Of a DNA stretch of 64,000 nucleotides, positions 22,891 through 35,622 are shown piece after piece (position 1 is the first letter of the stretch; every line of letters begins with the position of its first letter). This DNA is from Actinostola sp. cb2023 (lineage: Eukaryota; Cnidaria; Anthozoa; Actiniaria; Actinostolidae). The notes under the pieces were generated by a model that ran no database searches, had not been told where the DNA came from, and saw only the letters and a program-made list of their open reading frames with translations. The stretch is from positions 157,536-221,535 of the forward strand of contig JAUJYZ010000842.1 in NCBI GenBank assembly GCA_033675265.1. The letters are read 5' to 3'. The translations under genes and the position numbers were made by a program.

Positions 22891-23582
22891 CAGTAAAAAC
22901 CCGCGTATAAGAACCTTAATTTTTCAATTTAGCCTAAACAGGTTCTTATATAAATGGTACTTAAAGCAAATTTAGGCTACCAAGGTTCTTAAAATAGGTT
23001 CTTATACTGTACTGTATTTTCATATGAATTTCACTTAAATACATGTATATTATAAATATCATCTCGTAATACATATCAAATGTACAGTAATCATTTATAC
23101 TATAATGCCGAAAGGCTGTATGTCCTTAACAAAGATCACAGAAACCAGATAAAGGAACTCAACGAGATAAAAACCCTCATTGTTCATGTATATCTATCAG
23201 CACATAATAAAAAACAATTGATATGCTACACCTTCCTTGAGATGTAGCATAGCTGAGCTTAATTTGTTTTGATATTTTGCTATTATTTATTTTATTGGGA
23301 TATATTTTTTGTGATTCTCACAGAGCCTGAGATGGTCAGAAAGCTTTTTTATATTAGTTGAGTGGTAGTAGAGGAACTATTTGAATGGTAAACTTAATAG
23401 ACTTACACACAGATTATCCCAATTCATCAGTTTCTACCTATGCACTTTTACCACAACTCCACTGATAAGAACCTAACTTAAAATTTTAGCCTTAATAGGT
23501 TCTTATGTGGAGGGTGCTTAAAATGAACATTTTAGCCTAATAGGTTCTTAAAACCCAGGTTCTTATACGCGGGTTTTTACTG
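22891..23582. mobile_element. Mariner-type MITE, 692 bp, TA duplication
   Basis: The ends are CAGTAAAAACCCGCGTATAAG and its complement, flanked by TA on each side. GGTTCTTA/TAAGAACC motifs repeat near both ends. No transposase ORF remains. Confidence 0.85.
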
Positions 23583-23904
23583 TATCATATATCACGGACA
23601 GTTGGTTAAAATGTGGTTCTAAATAAGAAATCATTGTATTTTTATATTACTTCTGGTCATTTTAAGGGAAAATATGTTTCATTCAAAAGATAAATAAACG
23701 TTTTGAACAAAACTGCGAACGATTGAACTTTACCCGCCACTTCTCAAGCTCACGGACGCGTGCCGACAATATGCTAATAAGTTTGTATTTTGAAAAGATC
23801 GTCCTCGATGTTTTTAGTGAAATTCTTTCAATTCGGCGAAAATCGAACCAAAATTGCCCGATTATATATAATTATTGAGCACGTGGGACTGAAAGATATA
23901 ATAA

Positions 23905-24228
23905 GCCCTTTCACGGATTTTCGCTGCCATTTTGAATTTGGGCAAACTTGGCAAAATTTCTAGAAATCTGGATCACTTTGACTTGATGTAACTTGTGTTG
24001 GATTTTCAAAATTTAAACTTCGATAATCAGCAGGCATGCATATTAGTTGTCCGACTGAAAATAAGAGCAATGTAGGTGTTTAAACTACCTTTTTTGAGTC
24101 AATCTTCTTTTCACGAATGGATCTTAAAATTTCGAGCTAATTTCCATATCCACGTATTATTTTGAAAATATTTATATTAATTTAACCGAGTTTACCCCAG
24201 TTCTAAATGGCGGCGAAAAACCGTGAAA
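23905..24228. mobile_element. MITE (CTTTCACGGTTTTTCGCCGCC family), copy 2
   Basis: The left end is CCCTTTCACGGATTTTCGCTG and the right end the complement form CGGCGAAAAACCGTGAAA. It is homologous to 1137-1455. Confidence 0.75.
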
Positions 24229-24780
24229 TTCAATGTGGTGTTTCTACTCCACATGCTCAATAATCGCTCATATCGCGCGCGCAAAAACGAATATATGATA
24301 AGACACGTGACATTTATTGTAGTGTTAATCTCTTTTTAGCTGGATAACGTTAATGACATTGACTGTATAACTTTTTAAATTGTTTTGCTCGCGCACCAAC
24401 TTGATTGCTTGGGCTCCCTGTGGTAAGCCACTTGTTATTGTTATATATTTTAGCTGTTGTTCATTAGTCTACTAGTAATGAGCCTCAATGAGCCTTTGTT
24501 TGCATGTAGATCATCATCGAAGGTGTCAGAGGTCACGGAGAAGAGGGAGATATCGCTATCGACGATCTTGTCGTAGGAAGACAAAAGTGTTACATCTCTA
24601 GTGAGTAAACAGCAGAAGCGGATTTAGGGTCGGGCGAAGGAGGCGCAGCCCTCCCCCCTTTTTGGAAATTTACCTTTTTTGCCGAAAAAAACAACACATA
24701 AAATTTGGCCGAAACCAATGTCCAACCTGAACAATGTTATTGTTAGATCAAGTAATTCTTTGCTGGTTGGTGTAGACATG

Positions 24781-25524
24781 ATTAGTTTGTTTGTTTCTTC
24801 AACCAAAACATTTTTATTTTAAAACCAAGCTTTCGGACACATGGTCCATCTTCAGGGTGTAAAATGGTAGTAATTCGTCAAAACTAACGGCTATTACGTT
24901 GTAAACAAATAGCGCGCGCAAGCAAAAACAAAAAACAAAAACAAAACAAAAAGACAATTTGCGCGAGCAAGGAAATTAGCAAGTTAAGAATGTGTAATAG
25001 ATGACAGATTAAAATTTCTTAAATAGAGCAGTGTAATTTTGTGGCAAAATTCTGCCAGTGTCTCTGTTACTAATGGCATCTGTACTCTTAGCAATGTGGC
25101 ATGCTTCTGACCATTTCCTTTGGTGCCATCTTGTTTCTACTTCAAGGATCTTGGTTTCCTTGAAGTAGAAACAAGATGGCACCAAAGGAAATGGTCAGAA
25201 GCATGCCACATTGCTAAGAGTACAGATGCCATTAGTAACAGAGACACTGGCAGAATTTTGCCACAAAATTACACTGCTCTATTTAAGAAATTTTAATCTG
25301 TCATCTATCACACATTCTTAACTTGCTAATTTCCTTGCTCGCGCAAATTGTCTTTTTGTTTTGTTTTTGTTTTTTGTTTTTGCTTGCGCGCGCTATTTGT
25401 TTACAACGTAATAGTCGTTAGTTTTGACGAATTACTACCATTTTACACCCTGAAGATGGACCATGTGTCCGAAAGCTTGGTTTTAAAATAAAAATGTTTT
25501 GGTTGAAGAAACAAACAAACTAAT
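24781..25524. repeat. 744-bp near-perfect palindrome
   Basis: Arms 24781-25148 and 25163-25524 are complementary almost base for base (rare differences, e.g. GGCTATTACG versus CGTAATAGTC), with a short spacer around ATCTTGGT. The outer ends read ATTAGTTTGTTTG and complement. Each arm carries CTGAAGATGG...GTCCGAAAGCTT, a Penelope-type terminal motif. It lies in an intron of the MAM duplicate. Foldback element or recent inverted duplication. Confidence 0.9.
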
Positions 25525-25850
25525 AATGTTATTGTTATTGAAAATACCGCTGACTTTTATAATTGGGATTTCTGTGTTGTTTTTCACGTGATCAAAACAA
25601 CATGGCCGATCCGGCGTTCTCTAATAATCGATAGGTATTATTTACTGGTCCTTACTGCAACCAGGAAGCACTGAAAATGGTCAAAATGGTGAAACTGGCT
25701 TTAATAGTGAAGAATAGAGTGATGATAAAAATCAATTTTATAAAGTTTTTAAGTAGTTGACTTAAAATATGGGTTTTAATTCGAAAATCCAAAATGGCCG
25801 CCGGTCGCTCGGACGAAATAGTGTTGGCATTCAAAGGGATTAGGAACAAA

Positions 25851-26064
25851 TAGAGACGTTTTCGTATGAGTGGGAAGTAGCTACGGTACGGTTCGTGCTG
25901 TACCGTGACCGTATCGCCCCATCATCATGCCGTATCCAAGCATTCTGATTGGTTGAGCGATGATTTTGCGCGCTGTGATTGGTACGTGAATACAATGTCT
26001 TCGATTCCATACCGTGACCGTAACTCCGTGCCGTAGGTTTCCCACTCGTACGAAAACGACTCTA
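25851..26064. mobile_element. MITE (GAGWCGTTTTCRTATGAGTGGG family), copy 1
   Basis: The ends GAGACGTTTTCGTATGAGTGG and complement are flanked by TA. The interior has TACGGTACGG-type repeats and two ATTGGT boxes. Copy 2 (26865-28006) is split by a 928-bp element. Confidence 0.8.
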
Positions 26065-26623
26065 ACTGTTTTCCAATGCAATCTGTCCAGTGCGGCATTC
26101 GATATTAACAAGGTGTATGTTTTGGAGAGCTGAATAGATTTAAGTGTCGACGATGGAGCCGACATCGCACAAGTCACATACAATTTGTTCAATGTTATTG
26201 TTACAGATGTAAATCTTATAAAAAGAAGCACGTGTGCATTTAGTAAATCAGAAAGACAGTGTGCATGGGTAGACCTACCTGGAACCTTCTACTGGGTACA
26301 TCACAGTGGAGCCACACCCAACAGCAACACAGGACCATCAAATGGTTTGTTAAACTGTAGTTTGACTTGAATTTACAAATCCTAAATAATTAATTAATAT
26401 TGATTTTACAAACTTCAATGTCTTTCCAGAAGGCAAAAGGTGGATTTATATGTACATATTTTATAGATTTTAGATTTTAATATAATTACCTTTTTAGACA
26501 GAGAATGAATGTGTGTGTGTCCCCAATTAGTATGTATTGTACTAGAACGACCAGACAAATGAATAAAGTTTATTATTATATTATTATTATTATTATCATT
26601 ATTAATATCATTATTATTATTTA

Positions 26624-26681
<58 letters not shown>

Positions 26682-26864
26682 ACTATCACAGGTTCCTATA
26701 TGTATATGGACAGTTCTATTCCAAGAGTGTTTGGTGACAAGGCTCGCATAGGCAGTCCCTACATGCCATTACTCAGATTAGGTAAATATCTAAGTTAATG
26801 GTGTCATTACCATAGACCATTTGTACTCTAAATCCTGGGTCGCAGTAGTGACGCAAGCATGCAT

Positions 26865-28006
26865 AGAGTCGTTTTCATATGAGTGGGAAACTTACAGTAC
26901 GGAGTTTCGGTTACGGTACGGAATTGAACACATTGTATTCATTCTCGTCCCCAGACCCTTCTCAGCTTTCTAACGAAAAATCGTAGGCTCTGCTAAGAGA
27001 CGTCTCAAGCCTCAATTTGATTGGTCGAAATAATTCCATGCGTAATTAGCGACAAATATGCACAACTACAATAATATGCAAAGAGAATACGAATTTTGGC
27101 ACTTTTCAAGTCTTATAATTTTTAAGTCCTCTTTCATCCTTAACACAGCACATGGGATTCTTGTTTTTGCCAAGTTGGATATCTACTCCTCCATTGTCGT
27201 AGTGTTAAGTGGCGAAATTACTATGAACATTTCCAAGACCACTCAAAAACGAACCGTTAATCTTTGATGGATCAAAGATTTGCCGTATCCTGTGAGAAGA
27301 ATACTAAATCAATCTTTGTTTATGTTCGTCAAACTCGTTGTAAAGTTTCAGTGATGTGAAAGGTAAAACACGAACGAATTATTCAAAACTCCGTCGGTGT
27401 CTGATCACTGATCAGTCTGTTCTTGTTCGTTGAGTGAATAAATGCTTTATTTGCAATTGGAATGGTTGTAGAGGAGATATCCATCGCAAGCGTCGTAAGA
27501 TCTAGCTAAATATATTTTTGCTTTTATATTTACCGTGATTAACATTATATTTTGAACTGATTCCACTGTAATTAAGGTATAATGTAAAATACACGCACTA
27601 GCTTGCGGACTGTAGAATGAACTCGGAATTCTTCATACTATGTATGCCGCTGATATCTGTTTTTCTTTTAAACTGAAATGTATATTATTAAAGTCGGTTT
27701 CTAGAGCATCGTACTTCGCTGAAGTCTGATCAATTCTGTCACCGGAAGTTAGAAAATATTGAGCATGCGCATATCTGACGACCTAGAATCTGGGTTTTCC
27801 GGTTTGTCTCTTACCAGAGCCTACGATTTTTCGCTAGAAAGCTGAGAAGGGTCTGGGGACAAGAATGACATTGTATTCAACCAATCACAGCGCGCGAAAT
27901 CATTTCTCAACCAATCAGAATGCTTGGATACCGCACGATGATGGCGCGATACGGTCACTGCACGGCACAAACCGTAATTGCTTCCCACTCATACGAAAAC
28001 GACTCT
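26865..28006. mobile_element. Same MITE, copy 2, split by an inner element
   Basis: The ends match copy 1, in a TA context. The inner element at 26940-27867 has produced a 10-bp duplication of MITE sequence. Confidence 0.8.
26940..27867. mobile_element. 928-bp TIR element, 10-bp target duplication
   Basis: TIRs of ~45 bp begin CATTCTYGTCCCCAGACCC and include AAAAATCGTAGGCTCTG. The flanks share ACATTGTATT (26930-26939, 27868-27877). A 9-10 bp duplication suggests a Mutator-like element. No transposase is seen; the ORF at 27058-27267 has no recognisable features. Confidence 0.8.
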
Positions 28007-28499
28007 ATGAAGCGCAATCGCAAACTATTACGACTTACGACGAAAATACGCCGATGAACATAGCTTGGGCTCGCAGTGTCTCGAATTGGTGTTCACTTTT
28101 CCTTTGTAATAATCTCACAATGCATTACGCGCGTACCAGAAGTCTGGAACTCTTGATGCTTGTAATGCTAGAATGATGTCATCTATGTATGCAGCCGATT
28201 TTGTATCAGATATACACTCTTCATGGTTATGATTTCTATTGTGATTTCCTGGTGAATTATTAATTACTCTGCTGTTTGTATCGGGTCAATGTTTTACATT
28301 CAAGTACCACATGCACGGATCTCACGTCCGCAAGCTAACAGTCTACAGAGAATACCTGGACTCATCTACACGGATAGAAATCTTTACAAAGACATGCGAC
28401 CAGGGGGACAAGTGGAAAAGAGCTGCTGTCAATGTTACACAACAAGCAATAGCATGGGATGAAAGACGAATGCTTAGGCCATCCATTATCAAATCATAT

Positions 28500-28795
28500 G
28501 CACATTTTCGTAGTTTCCCAGAATGCTGCAGGATTCTGCGCGCGCAAGCGATGTCAGGGTACAAAATAGATAATGAAGAAATTCAGTAGAAAACTTAGAC
28601 TTTTAAATTAAAAGTGCGTAAGAAGAATGATAAAGATAGATGCAAATTCTCAAGCAAAGAAAATAGTTTTTTCGTGTTCTTGATTAGTTACATAGTCATA
28701 TTTTCCTCAATACACGATCAATACTAAATATTTTTTTCTCCCTGACCTTGCGCGCGCAGAATCATGAAGCATTCTGGGAAACTACGAAAAGGTCC
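28500..28795. mobile_element. ~295-bp MITE (CTTTTCGTAGTTTC family), copy 2
   Basis: Ends TTTTCGTAGTTTCCCAGAA and complement; 80-90% like copy 1 at 10230. It lies where the donor of the fourth duplicate MAM exon should be. Confidence 0.8.
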
Positions 28796-28799
28796 ATAG

Positions 28800-29280
28800 G
28801 AGAATCACAAATTGCTTTTCAATTACTCACCGAATACGAGGTGATTGTTGGGCAATATTTACTGAAGCGAGGTCGAGGTAATTATAACTGCGATAGTCAT
28901 TGATACTGAATGAGGTTTTATCAGGTAATTTCAAATTAAAACTCATAGGACAAAAATATGATTATCATAGCTGGAAAGAGCTCGTTGAAATTAGTAAAAA
29001 TGTGAAGTTTGAAAAAGATCGCTTCACAAATTGCGAAGATATGAATTTTTAAAATCGAAATTTTGAATGAAAACCTTTGTTGGAGGCAAGTTCTGAGGTT
29101 CTGTCGCACGCAAGTTGGGGACTAGAATTTGAACTTCGCAAGTTGATTGGCTAATTGGCAACGTAGTTGCGAACTTCGCAACGTACTTCGGAATTTGACA
29201 ACCAACTTCGCAACATGGCGCGGTAAAGTGATGTGAAAACAACTGTAAACTGTTCAGTTGGTTTTGAAATTACATGATTT
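28800..29280. other. Intronic stretch, no gene recognised
   Basis: CTTCGCAA/TTGCGAAG motifs recur between 29020 and 29215. No coding or RNA feature is seen. Confidence 0.35.
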
Positions 29281-29284
29281 ATAA

Positions 29285-30000
29285 TATGACCTAAGAAAAT
29301 CCTGCAATTCGATTGGCTGAGAGGAGTGGTATTTCAGCGTAATAGTGGTATTTCAAGCTCTCGAGTGGTATTTTAAAATCACCATGGTAACCATTGTTTG
29401 AGCACCAAGCATGACATCCAAGATGGCGGATAAACCCGACAGAGTTTTTCTCGCTAAAAAAGCTGAAATATACCTAGAAACAAATCTCAAGAACAACAAA
29501 TTGAAAAAGTACATCAACATGGATATATTGTTGACAAATCAGGAAGGTTTTCTTTGGCTGAGACTGCAAAAATCAGCGAGAAACGATCGACTGTTGATCG
29601 TGCTATTTTCCTGCTTTAGTCTATTTTAGATCGAGAAGTGAATTAAGAATTATTGCTGAAAAAGGTAAAAATAAAGCTTTAGAAACCTCTTGTTTCTGTT
29701 TTCTTCATTTGTTATCTAATTTATGAACGTTTTTCTATGAAAATAATTTACTTGAGAGCATTTTCCATTAGTTCATGGTAAAACTACAGACAAACTGATC
29801 GAAATTGCAGTATTTTCTTAGGTCATATTATAAACATTTAATAGCATGTTTTGTACGTGATATTTGGGATAAATACCACGAGTGATATTTCAAAATTGTC
29901 ACAAATTTCACTCGCCGGAGGCTCGTGAAATTTTGTTAACAATTTTGAAATATCACTCGTGGTATTTATCCCAAATATCACTACAAACCATGCTATTACC
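29285..30000. mobile_element. Inverted-repeat element with inner hairpin, copy 1
   Basis: ATAATATGACCTAAGAAAAT (29281) is inverted at 29812-29832. A strong hairpin, GATATTTGGGATAAATACC against its complement, occupies about 29862-29985. An ORF (29411-29629, MADKPDRVFLAKKAEIYLET) starts in the ATGGCGGA context that also occurs in the related copy at 60720-61690. The family is unknown to me. Confidence 0.55.
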
Positions 30001-31409
30001 TATACAAACCCTCATTGAAACTGTGTATTCGATGTATTTTTAAAATTCCTTATTTCTTCTACAGATTGTAATCGAAGGGGAAGTTGGTTCGCCTGGCGTT
30101 GGTGATATAGCGATCGACGACGTGCGTTTTCTAGATGACAGATGTAAATGAAAAGTCGTCAAAAAAACGCTCAGTTTTTGCACACTATTTGGTTTAAAGC
30201 CAATGGCAGAATATTCTAATAAAAACCGATAGTATATGCAATTATCAACTCACTATAATGATTATATTATATTCCTAAATAAATAGTAACCTATTATCTG
30301 CAATCCCCCGGTGCTAAAGAGAGATGAGAATGGGAGTCTGCAGTCGCGCTTTCGATTAAATATTGCCAATACAATGTCTTCAGTTACGCTCGCAGCAATC
30401 AGCGACTCGGAAATAGTCTTGACAGCACTCGATCTTTTGGTTAAAGGAGAACTGAAGCCTAAATTTATATTTCGATAAAAACAAAGAGAATGCTGTGTAC
30501 ATTCATTTTCTGAAATAATTTTCAACTGTTTTTATTTTTATGGAGAAGCAACTTGAGTTTGAATTGTAACTAGACATTGCTATGGGCAATGTACACTCGT
30601 GCCCTGTTGGGAACGAGCTGCATGTACTGAATGCTTCAAGAATTGGGATCCCTGTGGAAGTGTGGAATTCGAAGTTAAATTCTCGGTTTTCACTTGACGT
30701 CATCAAAAAGCTAAAATCCAAACTATTCACCTCACAAAACTGTTTGTTGGATATCTTGTTGATATCGTTATAAGAAAAGTCTTACCAAAATTATTTGATA
30801 ATTTAGATGTTTGGTTTTCGATTTATTGCGAGTCAAATTCTGTCACGCAATACTGTCACGCGCATTTAAAAGCCGTAGAAATAGGAAAATTCGTTTGAAA
30901 TAATACGATTTTAACTTAGTAGATGATGGGTATCTTTATTTTGATGAATGTAGCTGTTTAAAAATTGAAATGTTTGCAATATAAACATGATTTGCAGTCT
31001 TCGTGACTTGGCCGCCATGTTGGTAAATTATGACCATAAGCGATCGCTCATATCTTCGTATCTAAAACTTCTTTTAACTAAGCCTTCGGCTGAGATATAT
31101 GGTTTTGGCTGCTCTTTCGGCCTATGAAGGTTTTGTTCTATATAAGTCATGGGAAAATTTTCAATGACGTAGGTGAAAGCCGAGAATAGTCGAGTTTGAT
31201 TTTCGCTTGAAAGCTTCCCTTTTCTACCTCGTTCTTCAAATACTTGCTAGAAATAAAGATTGATAGTTATTTGAAGGTTTGAGGCGTATTTTAATAGTGG
31301 GTTTCGGGCACGGTTGTTTTCGCCTGAACAGTCTGAACAGCTCAAAGACGTAGCACGGCAATAAATATAGTTAAATGTATAAATAATGAAATTAAATGGC
31401 AATCGATAC

Positions 31410-32660
31410 ACAAATGCAATAATGCAAGGAATTCAAGTCCAATTCATATCTTCAAGTTTATAGATATAAATAGCATACTTGCTCATACTGTATATTCACC
31501 ATATCAATCTTGACTGATTGTCAGTTCGTCAGTCTCTCGACTCCGGAAGACTCATTGCTTTCAACTACATTGTATTAACTTTTGCCGTTCTGGATCGGAT
31601 CAGTTACCCAGCCGCCATGATAGGTTTGTAATGCTTCAGTTTAACTTCAAGTTCGTATAACTGAGTACGGTTCCACCGCTTGGTCCCCGCACACTGCAAA
31701 AGACAAGAATGGCCTAGAATCCGGCCCATCCAACGAAGAGCAGCGAGATTCGTCTGCAAAGATTATCAACGAGCTAGCGGCAGCGTCACGAACATGATCA
31801 ACTCCCTTGGCTGGGATTCTTTGGAAAAGCGAAGGGTCTTAGCAGATGTTACCATGTTCTACAAGATCCACGGCGGACTGGTCGACGTGCCTTTCCCATC
31901 TGAGATGACTCCTTCTGACCAACGAGTACTAGATCTGCTAATTAACCTCGTTAACTTCAGACACTTGCAATCTACTGTTTTAACATGCTTATAGACACTC
32001 TTTCTTTGTCCGCACCATACCCATCTGGAACTGTTTACCTGTATCTGTTGTAACCTCTAGTGACACTAAAATATTCAAAGTCTCAGCAATGTCTGTAATC
32101 GCAGTGTAATGCTTCTTTTTGTAAACTATTGATATACTATTTACCTATTACTTTGATAATTTTTATAACATTGTTGTGTTATCACGGGGCCGCCGCCCCT
32201 CTCCTCTTGCCGGGATTAGCCAGAGCTAAATGGCAGCATTAACGATTAAAAAAAGTTAAAAAAGGCTTTCAAGGCTTCCATCAGTATCTCTGTTTCAGTT
32301 CGCGATTATCGGCCTGTTGACAGTTTTATCGAGCGAAGTCTCAGTTCGTGTGGCGAGTCCGGCAACTGAAATAGCCATCTTCTTCGACTTCGTAAGACAC
32401 GATCGAAGGGTGGCGATCTCAAATTTGTAGATCTTCTCGTCTACAACACTCATTACAACTTAACACTCCGACGAGTAAAAAGTGCAATATTTCGCTCGTG
32501 AAACTCCATGAATCGCCGAAGCCTTCCTCGATTTGTCTAAGATACAATATGGCGTCTCGATAGCATGTCAACTTTGCGATTTTCTGACATTGACAAAAAT
32601 AAATAAAAATACGCGTTGGGTTTTATAACTCGTGCGGCCTACGGCCTGGGCACGAGTAAA
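31410..32660 (+). mobile_element. LINE 3' fragment, left copy of a 1.25-kb inverted repeat
   Basis: It contains the end of a non-LTR reverse transcriptase frame (RPIQRRAARFVCKDYQ, SLGWDSLEKRRVLADVTMF), the usual closing segment of CR1/L2/Jockey-type ORF2, followed by a 3' region with CGGGGCCGCCGCCCCT. The same sequence lies inverted at 55915-57143 with only small differences. The boundary on the left is near ACACAAATGCAATAATGC. Confidence 0.75.
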
Positions 32661-33299
32661 AAGACTTAGATTACCGCTGAAATGATCGCGGCTCACTTCA
32701 GTAATTATTCTCCTTAATTATAAGGTGGTATGATACCCAAATTTTGACCAATTTTGAAGATTTTCGAATTTCTTTTTTCCTATCTCACAAACTGTCAAAT
32801 TTAATGCTTAATAAACGTAACATATTAGGTTTTTGAAAGGACTGTTCTTTTAACCGTTTTTTTCCTTCTTTCTGAGGTTTGTTGTTCGGTTGCTAGGGGC
32901 AACGGTTTTGTTTACGCGTCCTTTTTTGAGAGAAAAACGCCCAAAATATGATGAAAAACGTTCTTTGAGTATCGACTGTGGGTTACCTGTGTTATACTTG
33001 GCTGTGGAATGGGTCTAGAGCCTCGATTTGGCGCAAGCATCCAGTTATTCATCATTTTCCAAAATATTCTCGCGTTCAAAGCCAATTTCGATTTTTAAAG
33101 TACTTTATATATATATATTAGTCGCATTTACTTCTTCAAAGTTAATTATACCGAAGACTCGATCGAACAGTTAGACGTCCAAAGAGAAGGTTTTCAGGGA
33201 ATCAACACACGAATTTGAAGACGCTACGGTGAAAGCATTTCCGGTCAACCATCAAAAACCGAATCCAAACTTGGAACTTCTATCTCATCTAAGAAGATT

Positions 33300-33701
33300 T
33301 CATATATTGAAAAGCCCAAGCCATCTGAACCCAAGGAAGATGCATTAGATGATCTACCTATCACAGGATTCAGGTTGTTGGATATGGAACTTTTAAGTCA
33401 AGCATTCTCATCTCTACCATGTGCTGAATGTGGAAATTTTCAAGTGACTCTGATGGAAAACCACTTTGAAAGGAAGGGTTGTGCTTCAAGTCTTCGACTT
33501 TTGTGCGAGAACTGTGGATGGAAACGCGAGTTTAACACATCCAACATCGCGTACAATTCAGTGTCACTTCCGGTGATTTTTGCTAATTTGCATTCAATTT
33601 GCATATTATCGAGAGACGCCTGTCACATTTCATGCTCATTAAACACGAGGGATTACAAAGAAGAAGCCGAAATTCATACTTTCAACTCTCGGCAACAATA
33701 A
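33300..33701 (+). pseudogene. Mutator-like transposase N-terminal fragment
   Basis: The frame around 33330-33560 reads DLPITGFRLLDMELLSQAF, then CAECG ... RKGCASSLRLLCENCGW. Two CxxC pairs with the GxASxLxLxC pattern are typical of the zinc-containing amino domain of animal Mutator-like transposases. After KREFNTSN the homology ends, probably at an exon border. Confidence 0.6.
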
Positions 33702-35068
33702 AACAGAAGCATTAGGAAAAAATGTAACAGCGGAAAATAAAACTAATACGACAATGGTTTAAGTCTGTTTGCTTTTTACCTTTTAGTTGTTGAGCGATCT
33801 ACCGATTTTCTTAGACTGAATACGGCCCAGAATGGCGTCTTTTTGTATGGAAAGTACGACACTGAAGGAAGAAGCGGCTTGGTGTGTCTCAGCAATGCCC
33901 TCGACAAAAAATGTAACAGCGGAAATTTGATGTACATTTGTTGCCTAAAATAATTATTCGATTTGTTTCTTTCGAACATAAACGCAAACACCGATTTTCT
34001 GAGGTTTCCTTTAGTCATAGTCCAGCTCTTGATGTGAATTTCTCGGACTTTTACAAAGGTTTCTCTCTTCAAAACAACCTTCTCCTTCCGCCATTTTCAA
34101 ACTGTTTGTGTAGCCAGGCCTGTGTAGCCTTGGAAACAATGCTCTCTAGCTCCAGGTTTTTATTTAAACGCGATTTTTTTCGACCGAGAATACTGTTGAG
34201 ATTTGTTGCGAGTCAGGAAGTGAAACCGCGCGAGGCCTGGGTCGGAGTTTTCGCGGGAAATTGAAAAAAGTACTTTTCATTGCGAAAAAATCGTGGAAAA
34301 TAAATACTCTACTGTAACATGTAAAAAAAAATCGAAATTCTACGTTATTCCGGAGCCGTTAATCCTTTATTCAGTCTATGATTTAGTAATTCACGGCCGT
34401 GACACAAATTGATGGGCAATTGTACGCGATGAGAAGCAGTCCAAAAGCTTTGAAGTAAACAGGATACTTATTTATGCTATGAGGTCATTAGGTAAAGGAC
34501 ACAGTGGAGCAAAGCACTGCGGAGTATACACAGCGCGAAAAAGCAGGTTTATGGAAATTTAAACATTGCATAAAGGTGCTTAAAGTTCTGTAAGTAACTT
34601 TAAGCCAGAGTTTAAAGGAGCTTAAATCTGTATAAAGTTGAACTTTAAGCAATTGGAGCATAAAGCTTGATTAAAGTTAGCATAAAGTTGCTTGACGAAA
34701 TTTAAACCATGTTTATGCCTAATTTAAAATTGGTATAAATTAGGCTTTAAGAAATATATAAAGGTGATTTACATTCGTGTAAACGTCAGGTTTATGTCAA
34801 ATTTAAGCGACGTTTATGCCTAATCTAAAATCGGTGTAATCTTCAGATTTATGCCAAATTTACTTCACCATTAAGTTCATCTTTATGCTATTCAAATTAG
34901 TCCAATATAAAGGAAACATATGTAGCAAAGTCATCATCTTATCCATTGTTGTGACAATGTTGCAACAGCCCGACCAAATATAAACACGGAGAAAGAGAGT
35001 GAAGAATCTCTGGAACCCTAATATCTCTCAGTCTCAGGTGAATGTAAAAAAATCCATTCCAATCGAAC

Positions 35069-35106
<38 letters not shown>

Positions 35107-35566
35107 CTTTATTAACGTGTCAAATTACCTAGCACTGCACGAAATATTGGATTTACGAACAATTTGCACCGGTGCAAATATGAAGTGAATTTAGGGATCT
35201 ATATTCGCACCACATTTGTGCACATGTTAGTGTAAGTTGTGCAAAGATGGTGTTTGCACATGTTGCAAATATATGCAAACGTAAAGTAAATATTAACTAA
35301 CACCACATATTTGCACCATATTTTCCTTGATGCCGATACAGTTTTGCCTCATTTTTAATTTTTAATTTTTAATTTTTATATGCTTCCTGGATGCTTTCTG
35401 TTTGGGTTGAGATCAGAGCAGAATGGAGACACACACCGACTCCGATCGATAAGTTGCCCATTGCAATAAATTACGTTAGATTTTTTTTGTTTATGAAACT
35501 CATCATTAAAATACTTTGAACATTGTATCGTACGCCGCATAAAATGAGAATAGCGACAACGATGCG

Positions 35567-35622
35567 CAATGATTCATGGGCCGTGGACAAATATCCACGA
35601 CCCATGGTTCATTGCGCACCAT
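35567..35622. repeat. Hairpin with ~25-bp stem
   Basis: GCGCAATGATTCATGGGCCGTGG pairs with CCACGACCCATGGTTCATTGCGC around a short AT-rich loop. Confidence 0.8.

Larger units (their letters stand above)
22725..24372. mobile_element. TIR element with ~95-bp ends, two MITEs nested
   Basis: Left arm 22710-22820 and right arm 24262-24372 are inverted copies (AGAGATTAATACTACAATA / complement; ATATTCGTTTTGTGCGCGC). The same ends form a short element at 62080-62228. Inside are a mariner-type MITE (22891-23582) and a second copy of the CTTTCACGG MITE (23905-24228). Confidence 0.75.
24510..30151 (+). pseudogene. Tandem duplicate of the last MAM module, splice sites lost
   Basis: Exons homologous to 7748-10921 recur in order: 24510-24600 (IIIEGVRGHGEEGDIAIDD), 26207-26344 (CAFSKSERQCAWVDLP), 26692-26781 (MDSSIPRVFGDKARIGSP), 28285-28478 (KYHMHGSHVRKLTVY) and 30065-30151 (DIAIDDVRFLDDRCK then TGA). 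The first three keep good GT/AG sites and the same phases as gene 1. The fourth does not: the acceptor AG is GG (28283-28284), and after the codon homologous to the gene 1 exon end the GTAAGT donor is absent (CCATCC), with a MITE 20 bp further on. Either the copy is dead or that exon is skipped. AATAAA occurs at about 30217. It could also be an alternative 3' end of gene 1. Confidence 0.7.

Noticed and set aside
26505..26798. 97-codon ORF over an ATT run and MAM exon
   Set aside because: Only its last part (26692-26781) is a real exon; the rest is microsatellite.
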